A stretch of 64,000 nucleotides of DNA from Lepraria neglecta (lineage: Eukaryota; Ascomycota; Lecanoromycetes; Lecanorales; Stereocaulaceae): the NCBI GenBank assembly GCA_033220425.1, contig CM065652.1, forward strand, positions 4,216,001-4,280,000, given 5' to 3'. Shown piece after piece: positions 60,691 through 64,000 of this stretch (within the stretch, counting starts at the first letter, position 1; every line of letters begins with the position of its first letter). The notes beneath the pieces are model-generated. The model ran no database searches. It had not been told where the DNA came from and saw only the letters and a program-made list of their open reading frames with translations. The position numbers and the translations under genes are program-made.

Positions 60691-60792
60691 TACAGGTTGC
60701 CGCCTTCAGATGATATAAATGTTATGTATCGAGATATCTCCTTTCTAAAGACCATTAAGACTACTCGAAACTCCATACCTTTAGCACGTAAA

Positions 60793-61374
60793 ATGGCAGG
60801 AAAAGCATATCCTCCCTTGAGATTCACCGCCCATCCTTCAACCTCGCCATTTACCGTCTCTCAACAAAAATACTTGTCCCAACATCCTGATGAAAGATTC
60901 CAATATATAGCGACTGCGGCGCTTGTCTTTGACATAAAAAAGGGCATCGATCCCCGTATTCTCCTTCTGCAACGTTCAGCCCAGGATAGCATGCCAAATA
61001 GATGGGAAGTCCCTGGAGGTGGGTGCGATGACGAAGACGAGAGCATCCTGCACGGCTTGGCGCGCGAATTGTGGGAAGAAGCAGGACTCAAGGCAACCTA
61101 TATCGAGCCGTCATTGGGAGAGCCGCACTTTTTTACTAGCAGGTCGGGGAAGAGAATTTGCAAATTTGTGTTCGTGGTGCAAGTGGAACAGGGTGCTCAA
61201 GGGCATTTGAACGTGAAATTGGATCCGGAAGAGCATCGGCGATTTGTGTGGGCGAGCCAGGATGAGGTCAAGGCGAAGAAGGTAGGGGATGTGGAACTAG
61301 AGTTTACAACTCAGGACTTGGAGAACTCTTTGCTTCAGTCCTTTGGCTACATTGAGGAGAGGTCAGTACAGTAA
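60793..61374 (+). CDS. NUDIX hydrolase
   Basis: An intronless frame; the start at ATG 60793 gives 193 residues (MAGKAYPPLRF). An in-frame ATG at 60724 would add 23. The Nudix box is complete: GGGCDDEDESILHGLARELW continuing EEAGL, matching G-x5-E-x7-REUxEExGU. Upstream, FQYIATAALVF and ILLLQRSAQDSMPNRWEVPGG form the usual strand and approach. The C-terminal half (EPHFFTSRSGKRICKFVFVV, EEHRRFVWASQDEV) is typical of small fungal NUDIX proteins. The family cleaves nucleoside-diphosphate-linked compounds; the substrate is unknown. A pogo-like element ends just upstream, so it may sit in the promoter. The gene converges with the HET-domain gene (113 bp between stops). Confidence 0.9.
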   Translation: MAGKAYPPLRFTAHPSTSPFTVSQQKYLSQHPDERFQYIATAALVFDIKKGIDPRILLLQRSAQDSMPNRWEVPGGGCDDEDESILHGLARELWEEAGLKATYIEPSLGEPHFFTSRSGKRICKFVFVVQVEQGAQGHLNVKLDPEEHRRFVWASQDEVKAKKVGDVELEFTTQDLENSLLQSFGYIEERSVQ

Positions 61375-61487
61375 TATGAGCTACAAATATTGAAATGCTA
61401 GAATTCCTATCGACCAACTCCAGTGCTTATCATACCCAAATCTACATATTACAACCAAGTATCTCAGATTGCGGAAGGAAGACTACG

Positions 61488-63500
61488 TCAGACAATTTTA
61501 AAGACTTCTTCAGCTAGCTCTTGACGATTCGTCATTTCCATGGCCTCTCCATTCATCAATCCATGCACGTAACACTCGCCAACGAGTAGATATCGATCTC
61601 CCAAAGGGCGCAGACAGAAAGGCAGCTTGCCACCGAAGAGAACACACACAACGTCACCCGGCTGTGTGACCTTTGGGCCTAGAACATAGTAGCCTTTCTC
61701 AGTCTTCGCAAAGATGCGATTCTTTGATGCCCCATTAGCTGAACGACTCCACTGCTCTTCTATGTATTTGGTCTCTGCCTCCTCCGCTAATTGACGCAGA
61801 TCCGGTGCCACAACATCTGACTGACCCAACGCCTTTACCAGGTACATAGCTTCTTGTTCAAGCCATCTGACTTTTGGAATACCATGGTACGGCATTTTCT
61901 CGCGGCTGGCGATCTGCACGCAGCCGTTGCTCAGCGTCTGCATACAGGCAAATACGTAACAGTCCTCGCCGTCGAGATACTGGCCACTGAGGTTGAACTG
62001 ATCTCTCTCGCAGACATCGCGCCAAATGTATTCAATGGTTGATTCATTCTCCCCGGAAGATTCCTTCAAGTGAAATTCCTTCGTTGCTAAAGGCCGGGAG
62101 CAGATTTTAATTTTATCTATTTGTAAGCCATGAATTCGAAGTAGTCGATCGTTCATATCAAATGCCAGCTTCGACGATGATTTACCGTGAGCACGATGTG
62201 GGTTGACTGGCTCTGAGAGGATGAAACTTTGATAAGTTCTCCAGTCTGGGACCCAGGATGGCAACCAAATTTTGTCGACAATTTGACCTTCAACATGAGT
62301 CTGCGCAGGTGCCTCGCTGGGCGACAAGTTTATATGCTGCACAGCCGCAAGTGCAATCAAAGCAGAGCCGTCATTGTTCCTCTCATCGGTCTCGACCTTT
62401 AGCGCCAATTTGGCCAAGTCGATATAAACCTCTGCCAATGTCTTCTTGTAGTCGGCTTTCAATGTTTCCGCAAGCTCTTTGAAAGTCCAATGCTTCGAGT
62501 AGTGGCCGAGCCAGGCGTAGACCCGGTCTCGATGATCGGTGAATTTGAGACCCCGTGCTCTGTGCAGCTCGTATATGAAGCTCACACGATTTGCGTGGTG
62601 GCTGCTCATGTCTGGGTGGACAAATCGCTCGAAGACATACTTGATCTCCGAAGTCCGGATATTGAATCGGCTACGGAGAAGATGGTAGTCCGTTAGGATC
62701 TCGCAAACTCTGTGTAGGACCGTCCAGTCGATGTCCTCATCACCCCACAACAAGGTCGCTGGAGCTTTTGTTCCGATCTCCTGTACGATCCAGCCTCGTG
62801 TAAACTATGGAGAGCCGAGGATGTTCAGTAAGGCGTTTCATTTTCTTCGGGTGGTGGTTTTCCTACTTACCCATGGGCGCCCTGTCAAGTGGTCCAAAGC
62901 ATTCCATCTATCTCTTGATTGTTCCTCCAGATCCTTTATAGCCGCGGTGGAGAATTTTGCGTGTTTTATTTCGTCTTGGAATATATGGTCGAGACTATGG
63001 ACCAGCTCGAAAGCAGGTTTCGCCAGGCCAGTATCGTCTGGACCGAGCCACACCAAAATATGGCTCGCATGCTTGTAGATTCGGTTCATGAATTGCACTT
63101 GCTGGCTGCGCTCAGCCACGTCGGATTGATTGATACAAATCTGGTCAACCCAGAGCCGACGTTGTTTGTCTGGGAAACGGAGTCGCAGTAGAGTTTCTTT
63201 GAGGCTAGCAGTTAGGTCCACCGGCCACTCATTATTTCCATGCCGGATGGAGATATTGTCCACCTGGTTGGATGTACCCCAAACGTAAGAGAGCGTCTCG
63301 TAGCTCCCAGCCGAGTCGATGTCAGCGAGTTCAAGTCGTCCTTTTAAGGGGTCGGCTAATTCTCCAGGCTCAAGTATCAGCATGCGAATGGATTGGCCAT
63401 CCGGTAGCGCTGCGTATGGCTCTCCTTTCGCGCTGTTTGCTTTGCTTGACTCGACAAAGTCACCGACCGAGGATTCCAGTGATGGAGCTAGATCACCCAT
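61488..63500 (-). CDS. heterokaryon-incompatibility (HET) domain protein
   Basis: Exons 63500-62871 and 62804-61488 give 648 residues; the 66 nt intron keeps frame. All three HET signatures (PF06985) are present: YETLSYVWG (about residue 68), LWVDQICINQSD (about 120), and TRGWIVQEIG just after the intron. HET proteins trigger programmed cell death when incompatible strains fuse; individual partners are usually unknown. The C-terminal ~350 residues (for example KIWLPSWVPDWRTYQSF, LLRIHGLQIDKI, GDVVCVLFGGKLPFCLRP, YLLVGECYVHGLMNGEAM) match the usual tail of this family. No ankyrin, WD or TPR repeats follow. The gene appears intact. Confidence 0.94.
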
Positions 63501-64000
63501 TGTTACTACGTTCAAACTCTAACAAAGAACCAAAATAGGGTGCAGGTGAAAAACACTGGAGAGTCGTATCTAAAGAACCTGCACTCCAAAGCCATTCGAC
63601 ATTTTCATAGTGAGTGATGTCGCCTGCTGTTGTCATTAGTCCTCAATTCTCTCAGCCTGATTCCACAAGCTTCCATTGCGGCTACCAACACCAATTGAGA
63701 AAAGCAACGTAGCCCGTTATTTCTTGCTAAGGTTCTCCTGGCTAGACCAATCCCCGAATCTCGCCAATCTATTCTTAGAAGGCTCTACCCCTCGAGTTCA
63801 CCGAGCTGAAAATTGCGCCTCACCCGTGAAGGCCATTGGTGGTCCTAATTCTTATGTAATCTTCGAAGTCCAGTGGGAGGTGTTACCGTAGACTTCAGAA
63901 CCATTGGCGGGAACGCTAAGGCACTTTTGGGGTACCCCACCAAACACCAAATTTTGGTGGCAGAAGAGGTATCTAGTGAGGGTAGACCGTAGATGCAATT
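63501..64000. other. upstream flank of the HET gene, no gene recognised
   Basis: Should contain the HET promoter. A plus-strand frame at 63676-63891 has no recognisable features. Confidence 0.5.

Overview
This window is nuclear DNA of a filamentous ascomycete (Pezizomycotina). The evidence is short 46-90 bp GT-AG introns with CTRAC/CTAAC branch points, and families typical of these fungi: HET, Clr5, a fungal rhodopsin-like membrane protein, a Chs4/Skt5 activator, a GH43 arabinanase and a P450. Nothing in the sequence fixes the species. Two degenerate introns that resemble each other over their whole length recall the introner-like elements of Dothideomycetes, but that is only a hint. All exon coordinates were worked out by hand from frame, splice signals and family motifs.

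Layout. 0.7-1.3 kb: secreted-protein gene with one internal stop. 1.4-5.2 kb: SMC5, minus strand, six exons. 6.2-8.1 kb: P450 pseudogene. 9 kb: His-rich secreted peptide. 11.7-13.2 kb: frameshifted kinase-like (APH) gene. 14.2-15.6 kb: rhodopsin-like membrane protein. 16.3-19.4 kb: no convincing gene. 19.4-20.9 kb: alpha/beta hydrolase with a frameshift. 21.6-22.3 kb: ~235 bp tandem repeats. 23.8-24.5 kb: small secreted protein. 25.6-27.4 kb: mutated membrane ectodomain gene. 27.8-29.1 kb: GH43. 29.4-32.1 kb: Fot1/pogo-type transposon with perfect 60 bp inverted repeats. 32.4-52 kb: gene-dense conserved core with a GFA-domain enzyme, malate synthase, Cbp4, Chs4/Skt5 activator, LigB-type dioxygenase, NDUFA2, mitochondrial pyruvate carrier, Nup53-like nucleoporin and a Clr5-domain protein. 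52.3-53.5 kb: degenerate short repeats. 53.5-58.1 kb: a tyrosine-recombinase retrotransposon (Ngaro-like) with split direct repeats, inserted in an open reading frame. 59.6-60.7 kb: a short pogo-like element with an intact 283-residue ORF that lacks the DDE domain. 60.8-63.5 kb: NUDIX hydrolase and HET-domain protein.

Two themes stand out. First, housekeeping genes are intact and compact. Several serve mitochondria or peroxisomes: Cbp4, NDUFA2 and MPC, with the last two sharing a 166 bp divergent promoter, and peroxisomal malate synthase. Second, the accessory stretches are littered with broken genes and transposons. Their nonsense codons are nearly all CAA/CAG to TAA/TAG or TGG to TAG, and all ~21 differences between the repeat copies of the retroelement are transitions, as expected from repeat-induced point mutation (RIP). 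The same signature appears in the P450 and the ectodomain gene, so it may have spread beyond repeats, or those genes were once duplicated.
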